Source of the DNA: an uncultured Lachnospiraceae bacterium | Lineage (GTDB): Bacteria; Bacillota; Clostridia; Lachnospirales; Lachnospiraceae | DNA length: 64,000 bases | NCBI GenBank assembly: GCA_910587085.1 | Contig: CAJUMC010000004.1 | Location: 1 to 64,000, forward strand | Direction: 5' to 3' | Part shown: positions 1-8,718 of the stretch, one piece after another | Numbering within the stretch: the stretch's first letter is position 1 | Layout: each line of letters begins with the position of its first letter | Made by a program: the position numbers and the translations under genes | Notes under the pieces: generated by a model | What the model was told of the DNA's origin: nothing | Databases searched by the model: none | What the model saw: only the letters and a program-made list of their open reading frames with translations

Positions 1-383
1 AGGGAGATTTCCTTCTTCCCTTATTTTTTTGCCAACTATAATTTTACTCTAAGCGTGTTTTCAGGCATAAATCCGGGAAGCAATCCCCTTATCTTTGCCG
101 GCGGAATCCGTTATACATAACGAATCAGCTGCCCCATTCAGCTTTACTGTCAAGAACCTGCATGCTCTCCTGAATTTCGTGTTTGCAGAAGAGCCGGCGT
201 TTTCTGCCTGTTTTACCCGTTTGTCAGACAGTGAACGGGCAATATCATATTCCCTGTAAATATCATATCTGAGTCTGACAGAACGATATGATCCACCAAT
301 AATATAGTATAATTATTTTATACAGATCAATGCATAAAACGGAAAATTTTTCAAAAAACGTAACAGCCCGCAGCCTGCTCCCT
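1..383. other. Gene-free AT-rich left edge
   Basis: I see no credible coding region here. The stretch holds an 8-bp inverted repeat, TGTCAGAC at 222-229 and GTCTGACA at 273-280. Inside and beside it are repeated ATATCAT motifs, and ATCATAT at 262-268 is inverted at 286-292. Such nested repeats could be an operator for a gene to the left of the window, but no promoter can be assigned with confidence. Confidence 0.4.
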
Positions 384-910
384 TCATGAACCACATGACT
401 TGTAATGTTTTACTCCAAAACACCATATAAAATAACAGATAAGCAAAAGGACAATAATTCCAAACGGACAAAACGCCAGATACCAGCTGTTTGTTTTTCC
501 TAAAAGAAACTGCAGTGGATAATATTGAATCAATGTATATGGAATAATATAAGTACAAAACCGCATGATTCCTTTTCCATAAATATCTATGGGGTACTTT
601 CCGTGCGATTTTGCGCCATATGTAAGCACATTGATCAACGAAGTATCTTCAATGGAAAAGAAACAAAAGCTTGCTTCCAGCATGAACAGTCCAATAAACA
701 AAAGCATGCCGCCTATAATCATAGCTGCTATTGTAAAGACAGTCATGATGTTCCATGTTATCTGACTATGTCTGACTCCCAGCCCCAGAGTAATCAGCGC
801 AGTTAGCAGAGGTCCGGTTCTTCCCAATTCAAATCTGCTTCCTGTTACCTGAAGGATCAAACTGCATGGTCTGACCATCATCCGGTCAAATTCACCTCCC
901 TTTACTGTTC
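384..910 (-). pseudogene. C-terminal half of ABC-2 permease split by IS
   Basis: This is the 3' part of an ABC-2 type exporter permease. The reading frame from the element edge begins TVKGGEFDRMMVRP, the conserved cytoplasmic segment of this permease family, followed by four or five hydrophobic helices and a short tail. The 5' half lies at 2834-3106, across the insertion sequence. Removing the element and one 5-bp duplication rejoins the halves in frame as FKAFSGTVKGGEFDR, giving one permease of about 264 residues. A run-on frame of this half continues into the element, but it has no start of its own and is unlikely to make a working protein. The gene belongs to a decayed ABC operon with 3111-3913 and 3923-4366. 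Confidence 0.88.
906..910. repeat. Target site duplication, left copy
   Basis: TGTTC at 906-910 is repeated as TGTTC at 2834-2838, directly abutting the two ends of the insertion sequence. The 5-bp direct repeat shows transpositional insertion into the permease gene, and both copies being intact suggests a fairly recent event. Confidence 0.9.
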
Positions 911-1065
911 GAGTACTCTCGGAAACTCGCAGCCCTTGAAAACACTGTATTTCCAGAGCACTCCGTTTTTTCTTCACCTCCACTTTTCAGTGGATTTTTA
1001 ACATTTTTTCTATATTTTTATCAGAAATTTTTCAAATACCTATTGACAAATCTGCCAGTTTGTGC

Positions 1066-1108
1066 GGCCGCGTTCATTGATTGAAATGCATAATCAATGA
1101 ACGCGGCC
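1066..1108 (+). promoter_or_regulatory. Perfect 17-bp stem-loop in transposase leader
   Basis: GGCCGCGTTCATTGATT at 1066-1082 is perfectly inverted at 1092-1108, leaving a 9-nt loop. It sits about 50 nt upstream of the transposase start, inside the element. It could block readthrough transcription or translation entering from the host gene, a control known in other insertion sequences. There is no clear T-run after it, so it is not a typical intrinsic terminator. Confidence 0.7.
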
Positions 1109-1161
1109 CTTTGGTTAAGGAGAACTATCCACTTTTCACCAGACCAAAGGAGGACACACAT

Positions 1162-2646
1162 ATGTTGATTCACTGGCAGTCCCATCAGGAGTACCTGAAT
1201 TTCCTGCATGAGACAAAAGTACACCTTGATTCTTCCCAGCGCACAAGGCTCCAGCTCGCATTCGGCCCTGTCCGGGATAAGCTCCGCCTGCTGGACCTGG
1301 ATCCGGTAATGGGATATCTTTCCGCTTTCTATCCCCCTGTCGGAAGGCCCGCCAAAAACCAGGTGCAGATCATCCGTTCCCTTATCCTCATGGCCCTGCA
1401 GGGCTTCACCAGCCTTACCGCCTGGGTTGTAGAACTCACAACGGACAGCCTCCTCGCCGCGCTCATCGGCTGTACCCCGGATTCCCTTCCCCCGCTGGGC
1501 TCTTATTTTGACCTCATGGACAGGCTCTGGACGCAGCCCAAAGCCTCCCAGCGGACCGGCAGGAAGGACCTTTTCCCTAAAGATAAAAATGGAAAGCCTT
1601 CCAAAAAGCCCGGCAAAGGGAAGAAGCTTCCCAATAAGCATTCCGGCATCACGGATAAGCTGGCGGCTTACGCCCTGGACCACACGGAATTCCCCTTCCA
1701 TTATGAGGAAAGGCTCCAGCAGGTCTTCCGCCTTGCTGCCCTCCTCCCCTCCCTTAAGGACGGGCTTATCCCCCAGGACGGCGTCACGCTTTCCGGCGAC
1801 GGCACCTGCGTCCATTCCCACGCTTCCCCTTATGGGCATAGGGTCTGCAGCTGTGCGGAAAAGGGCATCCCGGGCTGTCCCTGTAAACGCCATTTCTCAG
1901 ATCCGGACGCACACTGGGGCTGGGACAGTGATGAGGAAGTCTTTTATTTCGGCCATACCCTTTATATGCTCTGCTCCCATAATGCAGAAGCCAGGGTCGA
2001 CCTGCCGCTCCATATCCGTTTCCTGGATGCCAGACGGCACGACAGCGTCAGCGCCATCGTCTCCCTCCGGGAATTCAGGGCCATCAACCCGGATATCCCT
2101 GTCAGGGACGTCTGCCTGGACTCCGCCCATGACAACTATGCCACTTATGGGCTCTGCCAGAAATGGAAGATCCGGCCTTTTATTGACCTTAATTCCAACC
2201 GCGGCCGCCCGGATTCCATCCCGGACTCCATCTCCATCGATGAAGACGGCACGCCCCTGTGCATGGCCGGGTTCCGTATGGTCAACTGGGGGTACTGTAA
2301 ACAGAAGCATTCCCGCAAATGGCGCTGTCCCCTCGCCTGTGGCAAAGTGGGTTCCTGCCCCTGTAAGGAAAAATGTTCTCCCTCGCCTTACGGCCGCTGT
2401 GTCTACACAAAATCCGACTGGGACATCCGTCTCTACACCCCTGTCCCCCGGGGAACGGAGGAATATAAGGAAATCTACAATAACCGCACTTCCTGTGAAA
2501 GGGTGAACAACCGGGTGCTGAATGACTACCATCTTCATGATATGGGCATCCACACAAGGAAGCGATATTCCTTCTTCACTATGATTATCTGCGTCTGCAT
2601 CCATCTGGACGCACGGCTGAAGAAGCGCACAAAGCTGAAATCATAA
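1162..2646 (+). CDS. DDE transposase
   Basis: A transposase of 494 residues that would catalyse movement of the surrounding element. The start is ATG 1162 because AAAGGAGGA at 1146-1154 lies seven bases upstream; the open frame extends back to a TTG at 1081, which sits inside the hairpin. Candidate catalytic acids are Asp in SGDGT (near residue 235), Asp in CLDSAHDNYATY (near 330) and Glu in NNRTSCERVNNR (near 455), matching the YREK-like ending of IS4-type enzymes. The protein is cysteine-rich, with paired motifs such as CSCAEKGIPGCPCKR and CGKVGSCPCKEKC that may bind metal. The gene is GC-rich and orderly compared with the AT-rich permease it interrupts. It looks intact. Confidence 0.9.
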   Translation: MLIHWQSHQEYLNFLHETKVHLDSSQRTRLQLAFGPVRDKLRLLDLDPVMGYLSAFYPPVGRPAKNQVQIIRSLILMALQGFTSLTAWVVELTTDSLLAALIGCTPDSLPPLGSYFDLMDRLWTQPKASQRTGRKDLFPKDKNGKPSKKPGKGKKLPNKHSGITDKLAAYALDHTEFPFHYEERLQQVFRLAALLPSLKDGLIPQDGVTLSGDGTCVHSHASPYGHRVCSCAEKGIPGCPCKRHFSDPDAHWGWDSDEEVFYFGHTLYMLCSHNAEARVDLPLHIRFLDARRHDSVSAIVSLREFRAINPDIPVRDVCLDSAHDNYATYGLCQKWKIRPFIDLNSNRGRPDSIPDSISIDEDGTPLCMAGFRMVNWGYCKQKHSRKWRCPLACGKVGSCPCKEKCSPSPYGRCVYTKSDWDIRLYTPVPRGTEEYKEIYNNRTSCERVNNRVLNDYHLHDMGIHTRKRYSFFTMIICVCIHLDARLKKRTKLKS

Positions 2647-2676
2647 ATATAGCTTTTGGAATCTTACCGGCTCCTT

Positions 2677-2706
2677 TTCAAAACCTGCCACAGGGGAGGT
2701 TTTGAA
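2677..2706 (+). repeat. 10-bp inverted repeat after the transposase
   Basis: TTCAAAACCT at 2677-2686 is perfectly inverted at 2697-2706. It follows the transposase stop inside the element, and may serve as a transcript-end structure or as part of the right-end recognition region. No T-run follows. Confidence 0.6.
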
Positions 2707-2833
2707 GCCATGCCCTCCATCGTATCTTTTCACCGCAATGTAGGGCACGCTGTCATTCTGATCATTCTCTTCTCATTTTTTTACTTGGCTACCCCTGTTT
2801 GTCGATTTATCCACCTACTTTCCGAGACCACTC

Positions 2834-3106
2834 TGTTCCAGAAAACGCTTTGAAACCATTGCCAAACAACTCCGCAAATGTGAAGGACATTTGAATGATA
2901 GAGAAACACAGTAAAACGTCTCCATAGGTATAGCCTTTTATCTGTGTAAAACCGGTGAATAAAAATTTGATTGCAATAAGTTCACAAAATGCCAAAATAA
3001 ACCGCGCAATAATCATCAGAAAGAATGAAAGTTTATATTGCATTATGCTTTGCGTGCAGACAGAGGCATACTTAACGTACAGTTTAATATTTTCTCTGAT
3101 TTTCAT
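2834..3106 (-). pseudogene. N-terminal half of ABC-2 permease split by IS
   Basis: This is the 5' part of the permease whose 3' part is at 384-910. It begins MKIRENIKLYVKYASV and has two hydrophobic helices, the second ending near ELFGNGFKAFSGT, where the frame enters the insertion sequence and stops after about nine foreign residues. The start lies just downstream of the neighbouring permease pseudogene (3111), so the two were cotranscribed. The fragment lacks most membrane helices and cannot work alone. Confidence 0.88.
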
Positions 3107-3110
3107 AGGT

Positions 3111-3913
3111 TCATCCTCCCTGTATTACAATTCTTTTTTCTGCCTGTTTCCATAGGACAACTCCAATGCACATCAATATCACCAGCCAGAAAATCTGTTT
3201 TAATATGCACTGATATATTTCTCCTCCGGCAAGATCTCCGCTGTATATCCGAAACGGAACATTCTGCATATATGCAAACGGAGACATTTCCACCAAAAAT
3301 AAAAATTTTTTCGGAAAAAACGGCAATGGTATAATATTTCCTGAAAGGAAATCTACTGCTCCCGTCAATACCATTCTCCAGCCCTGAGGTGAAATAGTAA
3401 AAAAGCACAGCATATAAACAATCATACAAAATGTGACTGTTATTCCAAGCGCAAAAAATAAGGTCAGCAGAAATAACAGAAAAGCAGCGCTGTTCACCGG
3501 CAGAGTCATTCTATAGGCTTTCGGCATCAGAAACGCACACACCAATACAGGAATACACCTCATAATTGATTCCGCTATTCTTGCGCCGGTTGTTCTTGAA
3601 AACCACATGGAATAGATTGACACCGGACGGCACAGCTCATATGCAATGTTTCCGTTTGCTATCATCGCAAAAAGACTGTTATCCGCCGCCCATGTATTAA
3701 AAAGAATCAGCAAAGCTTCTTTCAGCCAAATATATGTTACAATAGAAGAATAATTCATCGGAAGATCGCCGGCGGAAGCTTCTGCAACGGCTTTATATGC
3801 CAGACATTCCATCAACCCCCAGATAAGCTGTGTTGTCAGAGCCGTGACGGAAGCCATCCGGTATTGAAGTCCGGCAGCAAATCGAAGTTAAAAAAACAAT
3901 AATATTTTTTCAT
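3111..3913 (-). pseudogene. ABC-2 permease with 5' frameshift
   Basis: A second ABC-2 family permease with about six hydrophobic segments. The open frame starts only at ATG 3857, but the true start appears to be ATG 3913, which has GTAGGAGG just upstream and begins MKKYYCFF. Between the two, homologous sequence LRFAAGLQYRMASVTAL continues in a different frame, so about one base is missing in the A/T run at 3888-3896. Family proteins typically read GLQYR followed by a hydrophobic helix at this point. A sequencing error in the homopolymer is possible. The neighbouring ATPase is truncated and the other permease is disrupted, so decay is the simpler reading. Confidence 0.75.
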
Positions 3914-3922
3914 AGCCGCCTC

Positions 3923-4366
3923 CTACATAATGTTCAGTTTTGCATAGAGACCTGCTATAATATGGTCAAGATCCGTTTCAGAGCTTTTGTCTTCCGATTC
4001 CGCAGATTCAGCCTCAAAGCGCAGATCTTCCAGAGTGCCATCCAACAGCTTCTGCCCCTTTCCGATCAAAATCACGCGATTGGTAATGGCCTCTATATCC
4101 TGCATATCATGTGTTGTTAAGATTACTGTAGTTTTATGCTCTGCATTCATCTTTTTTATGAAGTCACGGACTGCAATCTTAGACACCGCATCCAATCCAA
4201 TCGTTGGTTCGTCCAGAAATAACAGCTTGGGTTCATGCAGCAGTGATGCCGCAATTTCACAGCGCATACGCTGCCCCAGCGACAGCTGCCTTGTGGGTGT
4301 TTTTAATAACTCCTCCAGATTTAAAAGATGTGTCAGTTCGTCCAATTTAGTATGGTATTTCGGCAT
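3923..4366 (-). pseudogene. ABC transporter ATPase, C-terminal fragment
   Basis: Only the C-terminal half of an ABC ATPase remains. Visible are the signature motif LSLGQRMRCE, Walker B with catalytic Glu (LLFLDEP), the D-loop and the H-loop TTHDM. The Walker A motif and Q-loop are missing; a complete protein would be about 320-330 residues, against 147 here. Family-like sequence (FSAKMPKYH) extends slightly upstream of the ATG to about 4385 before a stop, which points to a deletion of the 5' end rather than a natural short gene. It would have powered the two permeases downstream (3111-3913 and the split gene). Without Walker A it cannot bind ATP. Confidence 0.85.
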
Positions 4367-4385
4367 TTTAGCAGAAAAATAAAAA

Positions 4386-4736
4386 AAGAATAGACTTATA
4401 ATTTATTTTGTGGTAAACTACATAATGAATATCGCCCAAAAACGGAAATGTATTATAAACCGAGAAACTTCTTCTGATCTCTCGATTTTTTGTTAAGTGC
4501 TGCGGCAGGGATTTCTGGAATGATGTTGAATGAAACGGCTCGAATCCTGCCCATAAAATAAAGCCGGAAACCCGTTTTCTGATTCCAGCCCCGATCTCTT
4601 TTTTCAAAATCTTCTCCCTTATTTTCGGCGCGTTTGAGATTCCCGCCGGCTTCGTGCCCCGATGGCAGCCTTCCTGATAATTTCCCTTCTGACACACCAC
4701 CTGACATCCAGCAAACAGCAAGGCGTGCAGGAACAG
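4386..4736. other. Gene-free stretch upstream of dead ABC operon
   Basis: Two overlapping minus-strand open frames exist here, but neither has a ribosome site, recognisable motifs or normal composition. The sequence probably contains the remains of whatever deletion removed the 5' half of the ATPase gene. I see no RNA gene before the terminator at 4737. Confidence 0.4.
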
Positions 4737-4774
4737 AAAAAAACGGTACAGCTCTTGCAGTCCGGGCTGTACCG
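4737..4774 (-). terminator. Intrinsic terminator of tRNA-Leu
   Basis: On the minus strand CGGTACAGC pairs with GCTGTACCG (4766-4774 with 4744-4752), followed by seven T (4737-4743). It lies about 80 bases downstream of tRNA-Leu and is the natural end of that transcript. Confidence 0.88.
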
Positions 4775-4855
4775 CTTAATCAAAAAACCTGCTTCCTGCA
4801 GCTGGAAACCTTGATTTTACTTAATCTTCTACAGTTTGCAGCTGTCTTTGCCTAA

Positions 4856-4938
4856 TGCCGCAGGCGGGACTTGAACCCGCACGAAGTTGCCCTCGGCAGA
4901 TTTTGAGTCTGCTGCGTCTGCCATTCCGCCACTGCGGC
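4856..4938 (-). tRNA. tRNA-Leu (anticodon CAA)
   Basis: An 83-nt class II tRNA. The acceptor arms GCCGCAG and CTGCGGC pair fully, the discriminator is A, the T-arm is GCGGGTTCAAGTCCCGC, and a long variable arm is present as expected for leucine. The anticodon loop CTCAAAA, closed by GCAGA/TCTGC, gives anticodon CAA, reading UUG. CCA is not encoded. Confidence 0.96.
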
Positions 4939-4967
4939 AAAGCGTTGAATTCACGCTTAACATTTAA

Positions 4968-4996
4968 AGTATACTATAATCTTCTACAAAATGCAA
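4968..4996 (-). promoter_or_regulatory. Promoter of tRNA-Leu
   Basis: On the minus strand TTGCAT (-35, 4991-4996) and TATACT (-10, 4968-4973) are separated by exactly 17 bases, ending about 30 bases before the tRNA. This fits the housekeeping sigma factor. Confidence 0.75.
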
Positions 4997-5143
4997 GCGT
5001 TTTTTCAACGCATTTGTTTTTTAACGCATTTCCTTTTACTCTGTATTTCCACAATTCTGTATTTCCGTAATTCCGCATTTCCATTAATTTCGTCAATTCC
5101 GTTTTTTCCGGCGGTACCTTCTGTCCCGCTGAAATCAGCTGCA

Positions 5144-7903
5144 TCAATCCAGGAAAAACAGGGCCCGGCGCACAAAGGTCAGGATTCTGCGCTCATCTTT
5201 TTTGACCGTGCCGTCCTCCGCCAGCTCATATCCATACAGCTTCTTTACGGAGGAATAGGAGTCCGTGGAAGCATCGTTCCCGGTTCCCTTGTAGTTGTAA
5301 TGCACCTTCAGGGAAAACTTCAGATCCTCGGTGTTGGAAGTGGCGAGCAAATCGAGCGGCACATCATAATAGTACGGCGTATCCAGCCGGATCGGTTCAA
5401 GCTCGCCGGATTCTGAATTGTAGGCCTGCGTGAATGTAATAACATCCTCCCGCTCCGGTGTCCCGGCAATATCATAGAACGGATCGCGGTAAATAGTGAT
5501 CTCCACCAGCGAATCCTTCAGCTTCCGGTTTGCCGAAAGCGACACGTTCAGCCTTACCCTGCCGTAGAGCTGCAGCTCTCCGGCTCCGTTGTCCACAGTG
5601 ATGATTTCGCCGGCCAGCGCCGTCTCTCCCTGGTTCTTCGCATCATAGCTTACATTCGAAAAAATATGATCCGCATTCGAGCCGTTGATCAGCATCTGGA
5701 TGGAACTGCGCTCCTGATGCAGCAGATAGTAAAGGATATCTGCCGGGGAAATAATCTCCTCGTTTTCAAATTCCATAATCTCGAACGGCTCTCTGTGATA
5801 ATCGTCATCCCTCTTCTCAAAGCTGTCGCTGAGGACATTCTGTGTCAGGGAACAGTCGCTGTTGTAGGTAAATACATTGTTGCGAACCGAAAAATTCAGC
5901 TGCCCTCCCGCTGGGCTCGGCGTCAGCATGCTCTGCCGGAACAGCTCATCAATCGATGCATTTGTATTCAGCGGCGAGCCAAGCTCCTCAAACTGTATAA
6001 AGGTATACTGGTTCCAGTACTTTGCGCCGTTCCAGACCTCATCGCTGCTTCCGTATTTACGGATAAAGCTGTCAAAATATCCGGTTGTCACATTTTTTCC
6101 GTTCAGATTTACCGTCGTTTCCTTTACCAGCCCGGTTTCGATGAAATGCTTGTAAAAATACCCCTCCTCCTCGGACTGAAAATACACCAGCATCATATAG
6201 AGCTTTGCGATATTGTTGATTGTGCCGGATGTCCATGCTCCGTAATACTGCCCCAGACCGTCGCTGTGCTTCCGGAAGCCGCCAGTCGAGCCCGTGTACG
6301 GCGCCGGTGCATTGTTCGCCTTATCGTGACAGGTCACGGAGAACGACATCGGCGCTATATCTGCGTGATCCTCCGGAACCGAAATCCTCTTCAGCAGCCG
6401 GACCGCCGCTTCCCAGGAGATATCGTTCGCCAGGAAATTTCGCGGGTTGTATTTGACGGTATTCAGCTCGGCCGGATCAGGAGAAAACATACTTTCGCGG
6501 TAATACTTCCCCCAGAGATCCATCATGTTTGCAACATGGGCCGCATCCGTAATATTGATAAAATCCGCCGCATCGATCAGTGTTAAGTTGGCCTCAAGGG
6601 TATCCGGCGTAACCGTAATTACGCGGATGCTGTAATCTCTGCTGTCCTCCTCCGTCATGCCGATACCGTGCGTAACAAAATAATTTTTGTTGCTGTATTC
6701 AAACTCCAGCGGAGCGTAAAACCGGATCTTTGCACGAATCTGATCCGGCGTGCTTCCCGCATAGGAAATTTCAATGGTATCATTTTTTACGCCGCCCCCG
6801 CGCCGGTAATCCAGCTTTGCATTCTTCGCACCGAGCTCCACGGAAAGGGGAAGCTCCATCACATCCTCCGGCCTATGGTTAAGCGCCGTGCCGCCCTCAC
6901 CGTAAAAGTTGGGATAATCAATATACTTGTTATCTTTTAGGGAAAATTTCCAGTCGCCGCCGCTTCCGCAATAAGTAACCGAAATATTTCTTTCCCATAC
7001 CGATCCGGTGAGCTGAAAGCTGCCGGATTTATCCCAGACCCGCTCAAATCTTCCAAAGGTTCCGCCGTACTCTCCAAAGGTGCCTTTGAAATAAGCATAA
7101 ATATTATTAAAATAATCTTTTTCACACAGATAATGCGATATTTTTATTGTTCCATTCGGCAGAGGCACTCCCGCAGCCTTCTCCTCGAAGGCTTCCTTAT
7201 ATCCCGGCACATCGGCCGCCCTAACGCCGTAATCCATGCTGCAGCCCGAAAGCCCGGCCACCTGCGAGTCGTTCCTTATGTACTCCCCGGCCACCTCATC
7301 CGGATATTCCATCACAAAATCGTAGCTTCCACCGGTTCCGACATAAGCTACCCGCAGAGACATATCATCCATCTTCCCTGCAATGTTGTATTTGCCCGTG
7401 CCGTCCGCAACCCGCTGAAAATATCCGTAGCAGAGCTCGGACTCGTTATCTTTCAGATAACCGGCCGGATAGCCGTCCGATTCGTACTGGATCTGTTCCC
7501 GGTAGTAATCGACATATTTTTCCCGGCCGACCACGGTATAAGCATTGCTGGAACTGCCGGTTTTCACGACGCTGTTGACGCCGTTCATCAGGCTGTTCAC
7601 TTCGCTCAGACTGATATATTTCGCCCGCTCAAAATCAACCGGCTCCTGTCCTGCGACCAGGTATCCGATCTCTGCATAGCCCTCGTAAGGCACGATTTCC
7701 AGCACAAGGAACGGGTTTTCTTCCGTTCCGAGATTTTTTGCGCGATCCTTTGTCAGACCGAAGGAAGGCACGCTGATCACAGGCGCTCCCTCCGCGGCAG
7801 GCTCCGCCTTCGTCCTGACATCCGGATCTGCCGCGGTCAGCGCCGTTCCGAACACAGCCGCCGCCAGACATGCAGACAATGCTTTTTTCCATTGCTTTAT
7901 CAC
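5144..7903 (-). CDS. Large secreted DUF5057-like protein of pilus locus
   Basis: A 919-residue exported protein of unknown function. The start is GTG 7903, preceded by GGAGAG; its first bases overlap the stop of the pseudopilin gene by four (GTGA). An N-terminal signal segment (KALSACLAAAVFGTALTAA) is followed by a block with the wording LEIVPYEGYAEIGYL near residue 70, which I associate with DUF5057, a domain of unknown function in Clostridia. The rest is rich in aromatic and acidic residues and beta-like segments, with no lipobox or LPXTG visible. It is the last gene of the pilus operon, so it may be a minor or tip component, a surface adhesin or an assembly factor; that is inference from position. 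The domain assignment is from memory of the family pattern. Confidence 0.75.
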   Translation of the reverse strand: MIKQWKKALSACLAAAVFGTALTAADPDVRTKAEPAAEGAPVISVPSFGLTKDRAKNLGTEENPFLVLEIVPYEGYAEIGYLVAGQEPVDFERAKYISLSEVNSLMNGVNSVVKTGSSSNAYTVVGREKYVDYYREQIQYESDGYPAGYLKDNESELCYGYFQRVADGTGKYNIAGKMDDMSLRVAYVGTGGSYDFVMEYPDEVAGEYIRNDSQVAGLSGCSMDYGVRAADVPGYKEAFEEKAAGVPLPNGTIKISHYLCEKDYFNNIYAYFKGTFGEYGGTFGRFERVWDKSGSFQLTGSVWERNISVTYCGSGGDWKFSLKDNKYIDYPNFYGEGGTALNHRPEDVMELPLSVELGAKNAKLDYRRGGGVKNDTIEISYAGSTPDQIRAKIRFYAPLEFEYSNKNYFVTHGIGMTEEDSRDYSIRVITVTPDTLEANLTLIDAADFINITDAAHVANMMDLWGKYYRESMFSPDPAELNTVKYNPRNFLANDISWEAAVRLLKRISVPEDHADIAPMSFSVTCHDKANNAPAPYTGSTGGFRKHSDGLGQYYGAWTSGTINNIAKLYMMLVYFQSEEEGYFYKHFIETGLVKETTVNLNGKNVTTGYFDSFIRKYGSSDEVWNGAKYWNQYTFIQFEELGSPLNTNASIDELFRQSMLTPSPAGGQLNFSVRNNVFTYNSDCSLTQNVLSDSFEKRDDDYHREPFEIMEFENEEIISPADILYYLLHQERSSIQMLINGSNADHIFSNVSYDAKNQGETALAGEIITVDNGAGELQLYGRVRLNVSLSANRKLKDSLVEITIYRDPFYDIAGTPEREDVITFTQAYNSESGELEPIRLDTPYYYDVPLDLLATSNTEDLKFSLKVHYNYKGTGNDASTDSYSSVKKLYGYELAEDGTVKKDERRILTFVRRALFFLD

Positions 7904-8529
7904 GGTCGATTTCTCTCCTTTCCGTTGAGACTGACAATATCACCTGCTGTTTCACCTCTGAGGCTGATGCAGCTTGTGGTTTCGTAAATTTTATCGGCAT
8001 AGACGAAGGTCAGGGTGATGGTGACAAGCTGCGCTTCCCCTTCGGCCGGCCTTGTTTCCGGAGTGACCGAGAAACTGTCACAGTATTTCGCCAGCAGCGC
8101 TTCCGTCCCCGGCGCATCACCCCCGGGCAGTGCGTTCTGTTCCACCGACCGGAAAACAAGACGGCGGTTTTCCTTATCCAGCCGGAAAATATATTGCTTT
8201 TCCGCCGTCCAGACAACCAGCTGCTCCGTTATACCGCCGTTCTTCTGCACGGCGTACTGCTTTGCCTCAATCAGAATATCGTTCAGCTGATTCATGGCCG
8301 TCTGCGCCTCCATCTGAAGCTCGATCTCAATGTTGGAGAGCCGGTAGCTGTTTGAGGCCGAGACAATCAGCCCCGCCGCCGCTATCATCACCATACTCAT
8401 AATTGCGATGGCGACCACCAGCTCAATCAGAGTAAAACCTTTATTTCCGGATGTTTTTATCTTACTTATTAATCTATACTTAAAAATCCGGCATTTTTCA
8501 ACGGTACGATTTTCTGCCTCCGGTTCCAT
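7900..8529 (-). CDS. Type IV pseudopilin (PilW/PulJ-like)
   Basis: A 209-residue minor pilin with a class III prepilin signal: a cytoplasmic leader of about 30 residues, the cleavage site NKG/FTLIEL with Glu at mature position 5, and a hydrophobic helix. The C-terminal part contains a beta-rich head. I prefer ATG 8529, preceded by GGAGAT eight bases upstream, over the longer open frame from 8643, which would give an implausibly long leader. It is cotranscribed with the neighbouring pilin-like genes and overlaps the next start by four bases. It probably primes or caps the pilus with the other minor pilins. Confidence 0.82.
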   Translation of the reverse strand: MEPEAENRTVEKCRIFKYRLISKIKTSGNKGFTLIELVVAIAIMSMVMIAAAGLIVSASNSYRLSNIEIELQMEAQTAMNQLNDILIEAKQYAVQKNGGITEQLVVWTAEKQYIFRLDKENRRLVFRSVEQNALPGGDAPGTEALLAKYCDSFSVTPETRPAEGEAQLVTITLTFVYADKIYETTSCISLRGETAGDIVSLNGKERNRP

Positions 8530-8577
8530 CCTACCCGCATCTCCTTTCCGCAGCCGGGATTTTCCGGCTTTGTTTAC

Positions 8578-8706
8578 CTGAAATTCTGCCCGGTCCGAAA
8601 TTCCGTATCTGAAAACTATGTTCAGGCTTTCTGCCGGATTCAAAATTTCGTATTCAATCCCAGTTCAGGCTTCCTGCCGGTTCTGAAATTGTACTATGAA
8701 ACCTGT
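8578..8706. repeat. Degenerate 43-bp tandem repeat
   Basis: Between two pseudopilin genes, segments starting TTCAGGCTTTCTGCCGG at 8621 and TTCAGGCTTCCTGCCGG at 8664 are offset by exactly 43 bases. A weaker third copy precedes them. The function is unknown; it spaces out the two coding regions. Confidence 0.5.
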
Positions 8707-8718
8707 CCGGACCTTATC

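Larger units (their letters stand above)
911..2833 (+). mobile_element. Complete insertion sequence, 1923 bp
   Basis: The element is bounded by imperfect terminal inverted repeats of about 20 bp. The left end reads GAGTACTCTCGGAAACTCG; the right end read inward reads GAGTGGTCTCGGAAAGTAG, and they share GAGT and TCTCGGAAA. It is flanked by a 5-bp duplication (TGTTC) and carries one transposase gene at 1162-2646. Stem-loops lie on both sides of that gene, at 1066-1108 and 2677-2706. It splits an ABC-2 permease gene, and excision in silico restores the frame exactly, which fixes the boundaries. The transposase suggests the IS4/IS5/IS1182 group of DDE elements, but I cannot name the family. Confidence 0.92.

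Noticed and set aside
1508..2506. 332-codon frame overlapping the transposase
   Set aside because: Out-of-frame shadow in GC-rich DNA; Ser/Pro/Arg-rich with no recognisable features.
4368..4721. Two minus-strand frames upstream of the ABC ATPase fragment
   Set aside because: No motifs, no ribosome site and abnormal composition; probably non-coding remnant.
8578..8706. CRISPR-like array
   Set aside because: The 43-bp repeats are degenerate and contiguous, without unique spacers, and no cas genes are present in the window.
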